64,000 bases of DNA from Rufibacter sp. LB8 (GTDB taxonomy: Bacteria; Bacteroidota; Bacteroidia; Cytophagales; Hymenobacteraceae). Where the stretch lies: assembly GCF_014876185.1 (NCBI RefSeq), contig NZ_JADALJ010000001.1, positions 682,001-746,000 on the forward strand, in the 5' to 3' direction. A model generated the notes under the pieces. It did no database searches, was not told the DNA's origin, and worked only from the letters and a program-made list of their open reading frames with translations. The position numbers and the translations under genes are program-made. Shown one piece after another: positions 53,104 through 60,306 of this stretch; the first letter of the stretch is position 1; each line of letters begins with the position of its first letter.

Positions 53104-54117
53104 ATGTTAATTCAACTACAACCAGACATACACCCAGGCCAGAAAGCCACCATTGAGGCCAAGGCCCGGGACTTGAAATACAAAACCACCGAGGTCATCA
53201 CACAGGCAGGCCATTATTTGGTGGGCAGCGGCAAGGCCGAGTTTGACGTGCGCGCCATAGGTCATTTGCCGGGCATCAAAGACATTCACATGGTCTCTGA
53301 TGACTACAAACTGGTATCGCGCAAATGGAAAGTGAACCCCACGGTCATTGACTTCGGGGACGGGCTGCGGGTGAAGGAAGGAGAGTTCACCATTATGGCC
53401 GGGCCGTGTTCCATTGAGAGCGAGGAGCAGGTGGAAAAAACCATTGCCCATTTGGTGGCGCAGGGCGTGCGGTTCATGCGCGGCGGCGTGTTCAAACCTC
53501 GGTCATCGCCGTACTCTTTTAGAGGCATGGGCTTGGAAGGCCTGAAAATGTTCTATGACCTGTGCCGGGCCAGCGGTATCAAAGTGGTGACGGAGGTGAT
53601 GCAAGTGTCACAGATAGCACCTATGGAGCCGTACACCGATGTTTTTCAGGTTGGTGCCCGCAACACGCAGAATTTCAATTTATTGGACGAACTGGGCAAA
53701 GTTGACAAGCCGGTGTTGCTCAAGCGCGGCATTTCAGGGACCATTGATGAACTGCTGTATTCTGCGGAATACATTTTCTCGGGGGGCAATGAAAAGCTAA
53801 TTCTCTGCGAGCGCGGCATCAGAACGTATGAAACCGCCAGCCGCAATACCCTGGATCTGAATGCCATTCCTATCTTGAAAGAGAAAACGCACCTGCCCGT
53901 GATGGTAGATCCCTCGCACGGCATTGGCATACGCGAATACGTGGAGCCCATGGCCCTGGCCGCTATCATGGCTGGCGCCGACGGCATCATCTATGAAACC
54001 CACGAAAAACCTGAGGAGGCCGCTTCAGACGGAGCCCAGACCTTGAGCTTCACGGAGTCTGAACGCATGATCCAGAAAATGCGTCGCACGTTTGAGCTCC
54101 GGAAAGAGTTAGCGTAA
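53104..54117 (+). CDS. aroF: 3-deoxy-7-phosphoheptulonate synthase (type I beta)
   Basis: A 337-residue DAHP synthase, first step of the shikimate pathway. N-terminal ferredoxin-like regulatory domain (1-75) followed by the barrel: IMAGPCSIESEEQ, FMRGGVFKPRSSPYSFRG, GARNTQNFNLL, VLLKRGISGTIDE, LPVMVDPSHGIG. The small N-terminal domain with a type I barrel marks the AroF/AroG(f) bacillary-type class. Position after the trp genes fits aromatic amino acid supply. Confidence 0.93.
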   Translation: MLIQLQPDIHPGQKATIEAKARDLKYKTTEVITQAGHYLVGSGKAEFDVRAIGHLPGIKDIHMVSDDYKLVSRKWKVNPTVIDFGDGLRVKEGEFTIMAGPCSIESEEQVEKTIAHLVAQGVRFMRGGVFKPRSSPYSFRGMGLEGLKMFYDLCRASGIKVVTEVMQVSQIAPMEPYTDVFQVGARNTQNFNLLDELGKVDKPVLLKRGISGTIDELLYSAEYIFSGGNEKLILCERGIRTYETASRNTLDLNAIPILKEKTHLPVMVDPSHGIGIREYVEPMALAAIMAGADGIIYETHEKPEEAASDGAQTLSFTESERMIQKMRRTFELRKELA

Positions 54118-54138
54118 GGATATTGGGGTAGGGCTGAG

Positions 54139-54186
54139 ATTTCCGTTTTCGGCTTCATTTCCAGAAATGAGGGCAAAAACAGGATT
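54139..54186. repeat. Intergenic palindrome, copy 18
   Basis: ATTTCCGTTTTCGGCTTC...GAGGGCAAAAACAGGAT; several arm mismatches. Just after the DAHP synthase gene. Confidence 0.85.
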
Positions 54187-54287
54187 TTTTATTCTAAGTT
54201 TTGCCTACTCAGAAGGTGCATTTATTTAAACTATTACAAGTTGAGATTGGTTAAGCTAAACTAGCACTTATGAGTTTAACCCATTTC

Positions 54288-54567
54288 GTCCCCCTTTGAA
54301 GGGGGTAGGGGGATGATTACTCGTGCAGATAGTTACATGCCCGAGAACCTTTCTATGGCGCGGAAATTACCTCCGTGACTTGAAATAGTAACCGTGAGTC
54401 ACGGAAGTAACTTCCGCGCCATATTTTGCCATAGTTTTGTACGGACAGGGCTTGACCTGTCTTGAACTGTGGCCATAGCAGGCTGTTTACCATATACCAA
54501 AACCGGGCACCCACGTCTACTTGTGCAGATCTGGAATGCGTGGGGACAGGGCAAGCCCTGTCCGTAC
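54288..54567. repeat. Cluster of three repeat types
   Basis: CCCCCTTTGAAGGGGGTAGG (54290-54309); second copy of the GGCGCGGAA hairpin (54355-54422); and a 16 bp perfect inverted pair GTACGGACAGGGCTTG (54439-54454) / CAAGCCCTGTCCGTAC (54552-54567). No ORF in 54118-54695. Confidence 0.8.
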
Positions 54568-54695
54568 ACTTCTCAGTAATGCTTTAATCAAGCGTTAAGC
54601 AATATGAAATTGATAAAGGAATTAAAGCCTTGTTAAAAAAAATATTGTTGCATAATTTGCTTTCTTGCCAAAGTATTTTTACAATTGCCTCAGTT

Positions 54696-54794
54696 ATGAA
54701 CAACATCGCCCAAAATCTAATTATTGTCAATCTGTTTACCATGTGCAAGCGCACCATGGGAGCGGGTACAATATGGCCAGATTTTGAGCATTAA
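54696..54794 (+). CDS. Possible leader peptide upstream of the hydroxylase-like gene
   Basis: ORF of 32 codons beginning MNNIAQNLIIVNLFTMCKRT and ending GTIWPDFEH. It is followed by an intrinsic terminator immediately before the hydroxylase-like gene, the same arrangement as for trpE. It has two Phe and one Trp codon but no run of either, so the regulating amino acid is unclear. GGGAGC (54758-54763) could pair with GCTCCC (54834-54839) in the terminator arm. Confidence 0.4.
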   Translation: MNNIAQNLIIVNLFTMCKRTMGAGTIWPDFEH

Positions 54795-54828
54795 CAGAAC
54801 AGCGTAATTCTCTAGCAACCATACCAAC

Positions 54829-54861
54829 GCCTGGCTCCCGAAACGGAGTCAGGCTTTTTTT
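54829..54861 (+). terminator. Attenuator-like terminator before the hydroxylase-like gene
   Basis: GCCTGGCTCC/GGAGTCAGGC stem with one G-T pair, a CGAAAC-containing loop and seven T. It ends 13 bases before the ATG at 54875, so transcripts must read through it. Confidence 0.85.
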
Positions 54862-54874
54862 ATGCCCAAACCCC

Positions 54875-55633
54875 ATGTATCAGCAAGATTATTCCCAGTA
54901 CACTATTCGGCAGCAACAAACCTGGAACATCCTTTTCACCAAACGGGAACAGGCCCTCCGTGCCCACGTGGCCGCGCCGTTTTGGGCGGGCATGCAGGTC
55001 CTGGAACTGAAGGCGTATTTCATTCCGGATTTCCAGGAACTGAATTTCTTGCTGCAGCAGAAAACGGGCTGGCAACTGATGGCGGTTCCAGCGCAGCTGA
55101 CGCCCGCTCAGACGCTGGCCAAATGGGCGAAGCGCAGGTTTCCGGCTGTTACGCAGTTGCGAGCCAACCCAACTGTGGACCTTAGGTTGCAGGGCGGTGC
55201 GCCCGATCTTTTTACGGATGTGTTCTGCTTCCTGCCTTGGCTGCTGACGCCTGCTATGGCCGACTTCTTGCAGCGTTTGGGGACTTTGGCCCAGGAGCAT
55301 CCATCCGTTACCGTCACAGAAAAATTGTGGCACGTGGCGCACCAGGTGTTATTTAAGGGATTGCTGGTGGACCAAACCGCAGCTGTGACCTTACTGGGTG
55401 CCCACTTGCTGTCTAACGCGCCAGAGGCCGAAGCCGCCCTGCAATCTGCCAGGGCTTGGCGCGTGGCAGACGCCAAAGATCTGCTGGAAACGCCAGCGAA
55501 CGCAACTTTAGGGGAACTGTATTTTGTATTGGAGAATCTGGCGACTTTGGCAACGCTCATCACGCAGTTAGAAACAGGCTTTTTGCTGGAAGAAGAAGTG
55601 GCGGCACCTGCCTGGCAATTGGTGGCCAGCTAG
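54875..55633 (+). CDS. Aromatic amino acid hydroxylase homologue lacking the iron ligands
   Basis: A 252-residue protein clearly aligned with bacterial phenylalanine 4-monooxygenase: YTIRQQQTWNILFTKRE, FIPDFQELNFLL, TGWQLMAVPAQL, WAKRRFP, APDLFTDVFCFLPWLL, LLGAHLLSN. In the active enzyme the segment is PDxFHDxFGHVP, with both His binding iron; here they are Thr114 and Phe119. The third ligand, a Glu 14 residues before the YGAG block, is at the Lys161 position. With all three ligands gone, pterin-dependent hydroxylation is not expected. Structural, binding or regulatory use is inference. The frame is intact, so it is not simple decay. Confidence 0.82.
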   Translation: MYQQDYSQYTIRQQQTWNILFTKREQALRAHVAAPFWAGMQVLELKAYFIPDFQELNFLLQQKTGWQLMAVPAQLTPAQTLAKWAKRRFPAVTQLRANPTVDLRLQGGAPDLFTDVFCFLPWLLTPAMADFLQRLGTLAQEHPSVTVTEKLWHVAHQVLFKGLLVDQTAAVTLLGAHLLSNAPEAEAALQSARAWRVADAKDLLETPANATLGELYFVLENLATLATLITQLETGFLLEEEVAAPAWQLVAS

Positions 55634-55634
55634 C

Positions 55635-55679
55635 ATCCTGTTTTCGGGCTCATTTATGAAAACGACCCCGAAAACGGGA
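55635..55679. repeat. Intergenic palindrome, copy 19
   Basis: ATCCTGTTTTCGGGCTC...GACCCCGAAAACGGGA starts two bases after the hydroxylase-like stop codon; between convergent genes. Confidence 0.9.
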
Positions 55680-55743
55680 GTTGCTGATTCAAAGTAATAG
55701 GGTAAAACTTCTTGCCTCTTCCTTAACGTCAATCATGCCTTCT

Positions 55744-56451
55744 TTACGCTTTTATCCACCTCCGGACTAGCGGTTTTCTGTCATGGTATAGAAGCCTTAT
55801 CAGATATAGGCCTTTGGGAAGCGCATGCACTTGCAGCGTTTCTTTTTGATTTTTGGAAGTCTGCGTCTGGAGAACGCGTCCGTTCAAATCTAAAATCTGA
55901 ATGGTTACTTCTTTGGCCTTCGTAAATGGAAGGTCTATTGAAAGTGTGGTGGTGGCTGGGTTGGGGAATGTGAAAATTGATAGCGTAGGCTCCAGGTTAA
56001 TTTTTATACTTGTAAGAGTCCTTAGTTTAGCGTGCGCCTCCGGTAAAGAAAATCCCCCAGCTGTTCCATTTCCAATTTTTGTAAAATTCCTATGACAGAA
56101 AGATGTTAGTTGGTTATTGTATTCTAAGGCAATTAAGAAGGAATCGTTTTTCTGAAATTCTTCAATACTAACATTGCACATACCGATATTATAGTTTTTT
56201 AATATGATCGTATCGTTAACTGCTTTAGCTGGAATGTTGTAATTTTCTAAAATAGTAAACTTGCCCACATAAACACTGCTATTTGAGGATGGCTCTAAGT
56301 TTTCAAATTTTACCATCGCGTTCCTGGAGGTTTTTGATACTATATCCCAAAAAAACATAGGTGCACCACTACAAGAACATGCAAATGTATTTTGGATTAA
56401 ACAAATTGATAGTATACCTACCAATAGTATACTTAACTTTTTATGTTTCAT
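55744..56451 (-). CDS. Secreted protein with T9SS type A sorting domain
   Basis: A 235-residue exported protein. Signal peptide MKHKKLSILLVGILSICLIQ, cleaved near NTFA, directly followed by CSCSGAP, a Cys pattern at the mature N-terminus as in netrin/TIMP-like domains. The C-terminal ~80 residues are a type IX sorting domain (FTFPNPATTTLSIDLPF ... GLYLIRLLYHDRKPLVRRWI). AT-rich, like the neighbouring cassette genes. Function unknown. Confidence 0.8.
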   Translation of the reverse strand: MKHKKLSILLVGILSICLIQNTFACSCSGAPMFFWDIVSKTSRNAMVKFENLEPSSNSSVYVGKFTILENYNIPAKAVNDTIILKNYNIGMCNVSIEEFQKNDSFLIALEYNNQLTSFCHRNFTKIGNGTAGGFSLPEAHAKLRTLTSIKINLEPTLSIFTFPNPATTTLSIDLPFTKAKEVTIQILDLNGRVLQTQTSKNQKETLQVHALPKGLYLIRLLYHDRKPLVRRWIKA

Positions 56452-56554
56452 AGCAGTTAGTAGTTGAAATTTATAAAACTGGTTAATGTAATCGATTTTC
56501 TATTAAAAAATAAAGGTAAATTCTGAGTTTGTATTAAGTTTAATTTATAATATA

Positions 56555-56932
56555 TTAATCTGCCTTAAACTCAGGATTGTAGATCAAGCCAATGATATTG
56601 TTCCAGGGATCTTTCACGGTGGCCGTAATGATGTCGCCGCCCACGTTGTAGGGCTTTTCATGGGTAGTGGCACCAAGTTTCAGAAAGTGCTGGTACACGT
56701 TTTCTATGTCTTCCACGCCCCAATAAGAAACCACGCTTTCGGGTTTTTCTGGGGTAGGCGCTTCTTCTGGCTGCAGCCCTAATTCATAGCCGCCAATGTT
56801 AAAGCCCACGTAAAATGGTTCGTCAAAATATGGCTGTGTCTGGAAGACATTAGAGTACCACGCTTTCGCTTTGTCAATGTCTGCTACTTTGTAAATGGTG
56901 GTTCTCAAGCCGAGAATAGATGAAGTTTTCAT
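56555..56932 (-). CDS. VOC (glyoxalase-like) family protein
   Basis: A 125-residue protein with two beta-alpha-beta-beta-beta modules of the vicinal oxygen chelate fold: LRTTIYKVADIDKAKAWYSN, YELGLQPEE, VVSYWGVEDIENVYQHFLKL, DPWNNIIGLIYNPEF. Typical metal-site positions are only partly conserved. Its start lies just after the attC-like site at 56949, so it may be the next cassette gene. Confidence 0.85.
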   Translation of the reverse strand: MKTSSILGLRTTIYKVADIDKAKAWYSNVFQTQPYFDEPFYVGFNIGGYELGLQPEEAPTPEKPESVVSYWGVEDIENVYQHFLKLGATTHEKPYNVGGDIITATVKDPWNNIIGLIYNPEFKAD

Positions 56933-56948
56933 AGGAATAGGTGGGATT

Positions 56949-57017
56949 TTTTAACGGTCTCGTGTAAACAACGTACAAGGCCGTCGGCCGAAGCATGATG
57001 TTTACACAATGTTAGCC
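56949..57017 (-). repeat. attC-like recombination site, copy B
   Basis: Minus strand: GGCTAAC ... GTTAAAA (69 bp), with TGTAAACA/TGTTTACA and GGCC/GGCC arms. The right box departs from GTTRRRY at the last base. About 85-90% identical to copy C. Confidence 0.6.
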
Positions 57018-57028
57018 GTAGATGTTTT

Positions 57029-57742
57029 TTAAATTTTATAAAAGATATTAGTTTCTAAGGTTCTAGTATCATTGTACATTTCTTCACTTATTTGTGTGAC
57101 AAGTTTAATTGTCGTCAATATCATAATTTTATGTAGAACCTCCTTTTCTTCTGGATTATGCAAAATTAGCGTGTCATTAGAAATAAAGGTGTAGGGGGAA
57201 TTTAAAGTAGAACCTAATTTTGTATAAACTACATAATCAGTATCAGTAAATTCAATTTTTAAAATATTATCCAGTTCTCTTTTTGTATCAACAAGAACCT
57301 TGTCACCCTTATTGAAAATAACTTTTGTTTTTGAAAGAAAAGACCATTTACCTAAGATTAGTTGCTTTACTTCTTCAACGGATAGGTTGCTATTAATTAA
57401 ATTTTCATGTTCAACACTTCTAACTTTTTCTTCCTCGCTACCCGAGGTGTAATAAGCCAAGAAAGCAATGAGAATTGGCCCGGCAAACAAGATGATATAA
57501 AAATAATTTGAAAATAAAGATTCTATATTCAATATGAACATTAAGAAAACTAGAACAAACCCAAATAGAAATGAGAAGTTCATATTCTTCTGGGAGTAAA
57601 TTTTCAGGTTAAGTTTCTTTTTAAAATATATTGCTGTTCCATAGCCAATCAAGGTAGGAACTAAGGATACTACAATTGATGCAAACCCAGCCATTAAGGC
57701 ATAAACTAGGATATATAATAAGTGAAAAATTGTATTTGCCAT
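57029..57742 (-). CDS. Membrane protein of unknown function (cassette gene)
   Basis: A 237-residue protein with an N-terminal membrane segment (FHLLYILVYALMAGFASIVV) and two more around residues 50-95, then a soluble C-terminal domain (about 110-237, including GKWSFLSKTKVIFNKGDKV). That C-terminal part has the feel of a lipocalin-like small barrel, not established. AT-rich. One gene in one cassette, 12 bases from the upstream attC-like site and ending 11 bases before the next. Confidence 0.7.
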   Translation of the reverse strand: MANTIFHLLYILVYALMAGFASIVVSLVPTLIGYGTAIYFKKKLNLKIYSQKNMNFSFLFGFVLVFLMFILNIESLFSNYFYIILFAGPILIAFLAYYTSGSEEEKVRSVEHENLINSNLSVEEVKQLILGKWSFLSKTKVIFNKGDKVLVDTKRELDNILKIEFTDTDYVVYTKLGSTLNSPYTFISNDTLILHNPEEKEVLHKIMILTTIKLVTQISEEMYNDTRTLETNIFYKI

Positions 57743-57754
57743 TTTATAAATTAA

Positions 57755-57823
57755 GCCTAACGGTCTCGTGTAAACAACGTGCTAGGCCGTCGGCCGTGGC
57801 ATGATGTTTACACAATGTTAGCT
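57755..57823 (-). repeat. attC-like recombination site, copy C
   Basis: Minus strand: AGCTAAC ... GTTAGGC (69 bp); the right box is a perfect GTTRRRY. Arms TGTAAACA/TGTTTACA, TGC/GCA, GGCC/GGCC. The stop codon of the SUKH gene (TAA) lies inside the AGCTAAC box, as often seen in compact cassettes. Confidence 0.65.
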
Positions 57824-58405
57824 GTTGTATTTTTTTCTTTCTTCATCTCTTTCCAACTTATAGGAATCCAAGGTGGATAGCCAATGGCTTTCTGGAGTAT
57901 CAAAAACTTTTGAATCTATTACTTTCAAATCTTGAATAACTTTGTCAAAATCTTCATCTGAAAATTCAGTATCAAAGAATGAGTCGGGTTGTAGTTTTGT
58001 AAAGCTTTTAAAAAATCTGTCGAATCGTAGCGCACTAAATGAAAACTTCTTTAAGTCGGTGTTAATAAAAACCTCTTCAAAAAAATTATCGGGGTTTAAA
58101 TACACTAATTCTTGAGTTTCTTGATTTACTGCTATTGGGTCACCTGCTCCGTTAAAACCAATAGCTAAATACTTGTCGAAACTAGAATCTTCAAGTTCCC
58201 ACATTTGATTAACCGTGACTAACTGTTTTTCTTTTAGGTAGTCGAAGTTCAGCTCGTGAAACTCTGATGGCATTCCTGTAATGTACAAAAAATCAAAAGC
58301 TGGGGAACCTAAGTCGAAAGTTGTGTGGGTGTTTTGTTTTGCAACCAAGTGTTCCCTCCCAAGAGACTTCCATTTCATTAAGAATTCTTCTGATTTTGAT
58401 TTCAT
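57818..58405 (-). CDS. SUKH (SMI1/KNR4)-like protein (cassette gene)
   Basis: A 195-residue cytoplasmic protein. The central strand-turn pattern YLAIGFNGAGDPIAVNQETQ, followed by acidic VYLNPDNFFEE, is characteristic of the SUKH superfamily, whose bacterial members are mostly immunity proteins against polymorphic or contact-dependent toxins. No toxin is adjacent, so it could be an orphan immunity gene (inference). AT-rich. Its TAA is within the attC-like site. Confidence 0.75.
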   Translation of the reverse strand: MKSKSEEFLMKWKSLGREHLVAKQNTHTTFDLGSPAFDFLYITGMPSEFHELNFDYLKEKQLVTVNQMWELEDSSFDKYLAIGFNGAGDPIAVNQETQELVYLNPDNFFEEVFINTDLKKFSFSALRFDRFFKSFTKLQPDSFFDTEFSDEDFDKVIQDLKVIDSKVFDTPESHWLSTLDSYKLERDEERKKYNS

Positions 58406-58418
58406 ATTTTAATATAAC

Positions 58419-58464
58419 AGCTAACTACAGTATAAACACACCAGGTATACTTATCAGCACTATA
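58419..58464 (-). repeat. Cassette boundary element, copy 2
   Basis: Minus strand ATAGTGCTGATAAGTATACC...GTTTATACTGTAGTTAGCT, paralogous to the element at 27965-28010. Marks the upstream edge of the SUKH cassette. Confidence 0.5.
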
Positions 58465-58554
58465 GGCATACCTAAACATACTGTTTATTTTAGTTATTCA
58501 GCTAAAAAGAATACCTGTGGTAGAAAACACTGAAAATAGAATGAGGTAAACAAA

Positions 58555-58604
58555 AATTCCCGTTTTCGGGCTCGTTTCAAGAAACAAGCCCGAAAACGGG
58601 AATT
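58555..58604. repeat. Intergenic palindrome, copy 20 (24 bp arms)
   Basis: AATTCCCGTTTTCGGGCTC... mirrored with one G-T pair; the outer AATT is added on both sides, as in copy 9. Confidence 0.95.
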
Positions 58605-58625
58605 CTAACACATTGCCCATAGAAC

Positions 58626-59306
58626 CTACAGCACGCCTTTCAGCACGGTCCACACATTCTCAGTCAAGATTTTGTGGCCGGCGGCGTTGGGGTGTACGCC
58701 GTCGGGGAGGTTGAGGGAGCGAACGCCGCCCACTTTGTCTAGCAGAAAGGGAACCAGCGCCATGTTGTTTTCAGTGGCCAGTTCCCTGAAGATCACCCGG
58801 AACTGCCCGGCGTAGGCCCCGCCCATGCTGGGAGGCACTTCCATGCCCAGCATGACCTGTCTTGCCTCTGGGTATTTCGCGCGTACCTTGTCAATAATGG
58901 CCTGCAGGTTTTTCTTGGTCTCTGCGGGCGGTATGCCGCGCAGGCCGTCGTTGGCGCCCAGTTCCAGCACAAATACGTCCACTTTCTGCTTGAGCAGCCA
59001 GTCAATGCGGTTCTTGCCGCCCGCCGAGGTCTCGCCGCTCAGGCCCGCGTTAATGGCTTTGTAGGGCAGGCCCAGGGAATCTATTTTTTTCTGGATCAGG
59101 GCCGGGAACGCCTCAGAAGGCGAGAGGCCGTACCCGTGCGTGAGGCTGTTCCCGAAGAAGAGGATATTTTTCATGACCTGTGGTTCTTTCGCTTTCTGGT
59201 TCTCTACGGCGGCGGTATTCTGGCCGTTGCCGGCGTTTTGTTCGGCGCAGCCCCATAAGCAGAGGGCCAGCAGCAGGGCCCAGCCCATGTTCAGTTTGGT
59301 GTTCAT
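58626..59306 (-). CDS. Arylesterase / TesA-like SGNH hydrolase lipoprotein
   Basis: A 226-residue lipoprotein (signal MNTKLNMGWALLLALCLWGC). SGNH blocks: FFGNSLTHGYGLSPSEAFPA (block I has Asn where GDSL enzymes have Asp), GLSGETSAGG, ELGANDGLRG, and DGVHPNAAG with the catalytic Asp-His. Similar to E. coli TesA (thioesterase I/protease I/lysophospholipase L1). Divergent from a YbbA-YbbP-like ABC pair, the same neighbourhood as tesA-ybbA-ybbP in E. coli. Confidence 0.9.
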   Translation of the reverse strand: MNTKLNMGWALLLALCLWGCAEQNAGNGQNTAAVENQKAKEPQVMKNILFFGNSLTHGYGLSPSEAFPALIQKKIDSLGLPYKAINAGLSGETSAGGKNRIDWLLKQKVDVFVLELGANDGLRGIPPAETKKNLQAIIDKVRAKYPEARQVMLGMEVPPSMGGAYAGQFRVIFRELATENNMALVPFLLDKVGGVRSLNLPDGVHPNAAGHKILTENVWTVLKGVL

Positions 59307-59493
59307 AGCGGTCTTACTAGATTCAACACAAAGAAAGTACTTATAACTAGTTTGTGGCGTTCTTGGTTAAAGATTAGATTGTGATTTTATTGCGGGCATC
59401 AGAGTATTGCCCACCAAATCATCTTGCAACCATCAAAACGCCAATGTAAGTCGCTGCCCCTGCAGCCTTGGTGTTCACCCATATACCCTACGC

Positions 59494-60192
59494 GTGGAAA
59501 CTATTTTACAGATTACAGATTTAAGCAAAACCTACCAAAGCGGCGCCAACACGCTCACCGTACTGGATTCTATCAACTTCTCCATCAACGCAGGCTCCAC
59601 CGCCGCCATTGTCGGGCCTTCGGGTAGCGGCAAAACTACCTTGTTGGGCTTGTGCGCCGGCCTGGACCGCTCCAGCGCGGGCTCAGTGGCCTTGAACGGC
59701 ATTCAACTAGATAACCTTTCTGAAGACGAGCGCGCCAAAGTCAGGAACCAGCACGTGGGTTTCATCTTCCAGAATTTTCAGTTGCTGCCCACGCTCACCG
59801 CCCTGGAGAACGTAATGGTGCCGCTGGAATTGCGGGGCGAAAAAAACATTAAACCCCAGGCCCTGGAACTGCTGGAGAAAGTAGGCCTGCAAGACCGCGC
59901 ACACCATTACCCCACGCAACTTTCGGGGGGTGAGCAACAGCGGGTTTCCTTGGCGCGGGCATTCTCCAACAAGCCTAAAATTCTCTTCGCCGATGAACCC
60001 ACCGGCAATCTGGACGCCGAAACCAGCGAGAAAGTGGTGAAACTCCTCTTCGACCTGAACCATGACATGGGCACAACCCTGGTGTTGGTAACCCATGACA
60101 GCGAACTGGCCGCCAAAACCCAACGCATCTTGCGCGTGAAAGGCGGAAAACTGGTTTCTGATGAATGGACCAATCAGGGGCTGCAAGGCTAA
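59494..60192 (+). CDS. ABC transporter ATP-binding protein, YbbA/LolD-like
   Basis: A 232-residue ATPase. GTG at 59494 (start ETILQITDLSKTYQSG) is chosen; the 29 upstream in-frame codons are not family-like. Walker A GPSGSGKTT, Q-loop FIFQNFQLLPTLTALENV, signature LSGGEQQR, Walker B ILFADEPTGNLD, H-loop VLVTHD. MacB/LolD subgroup, pairing with the FtsX-type permease downstream. Likely lipid or lipoprotein transport or extraction (inference). Confidence 0.92.
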   Translation: METILQITDLSKTYQSGANTLTVLDSINFSINAGSTAAIVGPSGSGKTTLLGLCAGLDRSSAGSVALNGIQLDNLSEDERAKVRNQHVGFIFQNFQLLPTLTALENVMVPLELRGEKNIKPQALELLEKVGLQDRAHHYPTQLSGGEQQRVSLARAFSNKPKILFADEPTGNLDAETSEKVVKLLFDLNHDMGTTLVLVTHDSELAAKTQRILRVKGGKLVSDEWTNQGLQG

Positions 60193-60200
60193 CTTTAAAA

Positions 60201-60243
60201 TTCCCGTTTTCGGGCTCTATTCTGGAAACGGAGCCGAAAACGG
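60201..60243. repeat. Palindrome copy 21, between the ABC ATPase and permease genes
   Basis: TTCCCGTTTTCGGGCTCTATTCTGGAAACGGAGCCGAAAACGG; arms imperfect near the loop. Confidence 0.88.
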
Positions 60244-60306
60244 AGCGGAAAATGATCTAAGAAAAGGGAACGCCTCACCGGCTTCTCTTCTACATACCAT
60301 ACCCTA

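Larger units (their letters stand above)
56956..58425 (-). mobile_element. Two consecutive integron-like cassettes
   Basis: Cassette 1 (57762-58425) carries the SUKH gene; cassette 2 (56956-57761) carries the membrane protein gene. Each consists of one AT-rich minus-strand gene followed by an attC-like site, as in integron arrays. The VOC gene could be the start of a third. No integrase or attI seen in the window. Confidence 0.5.
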
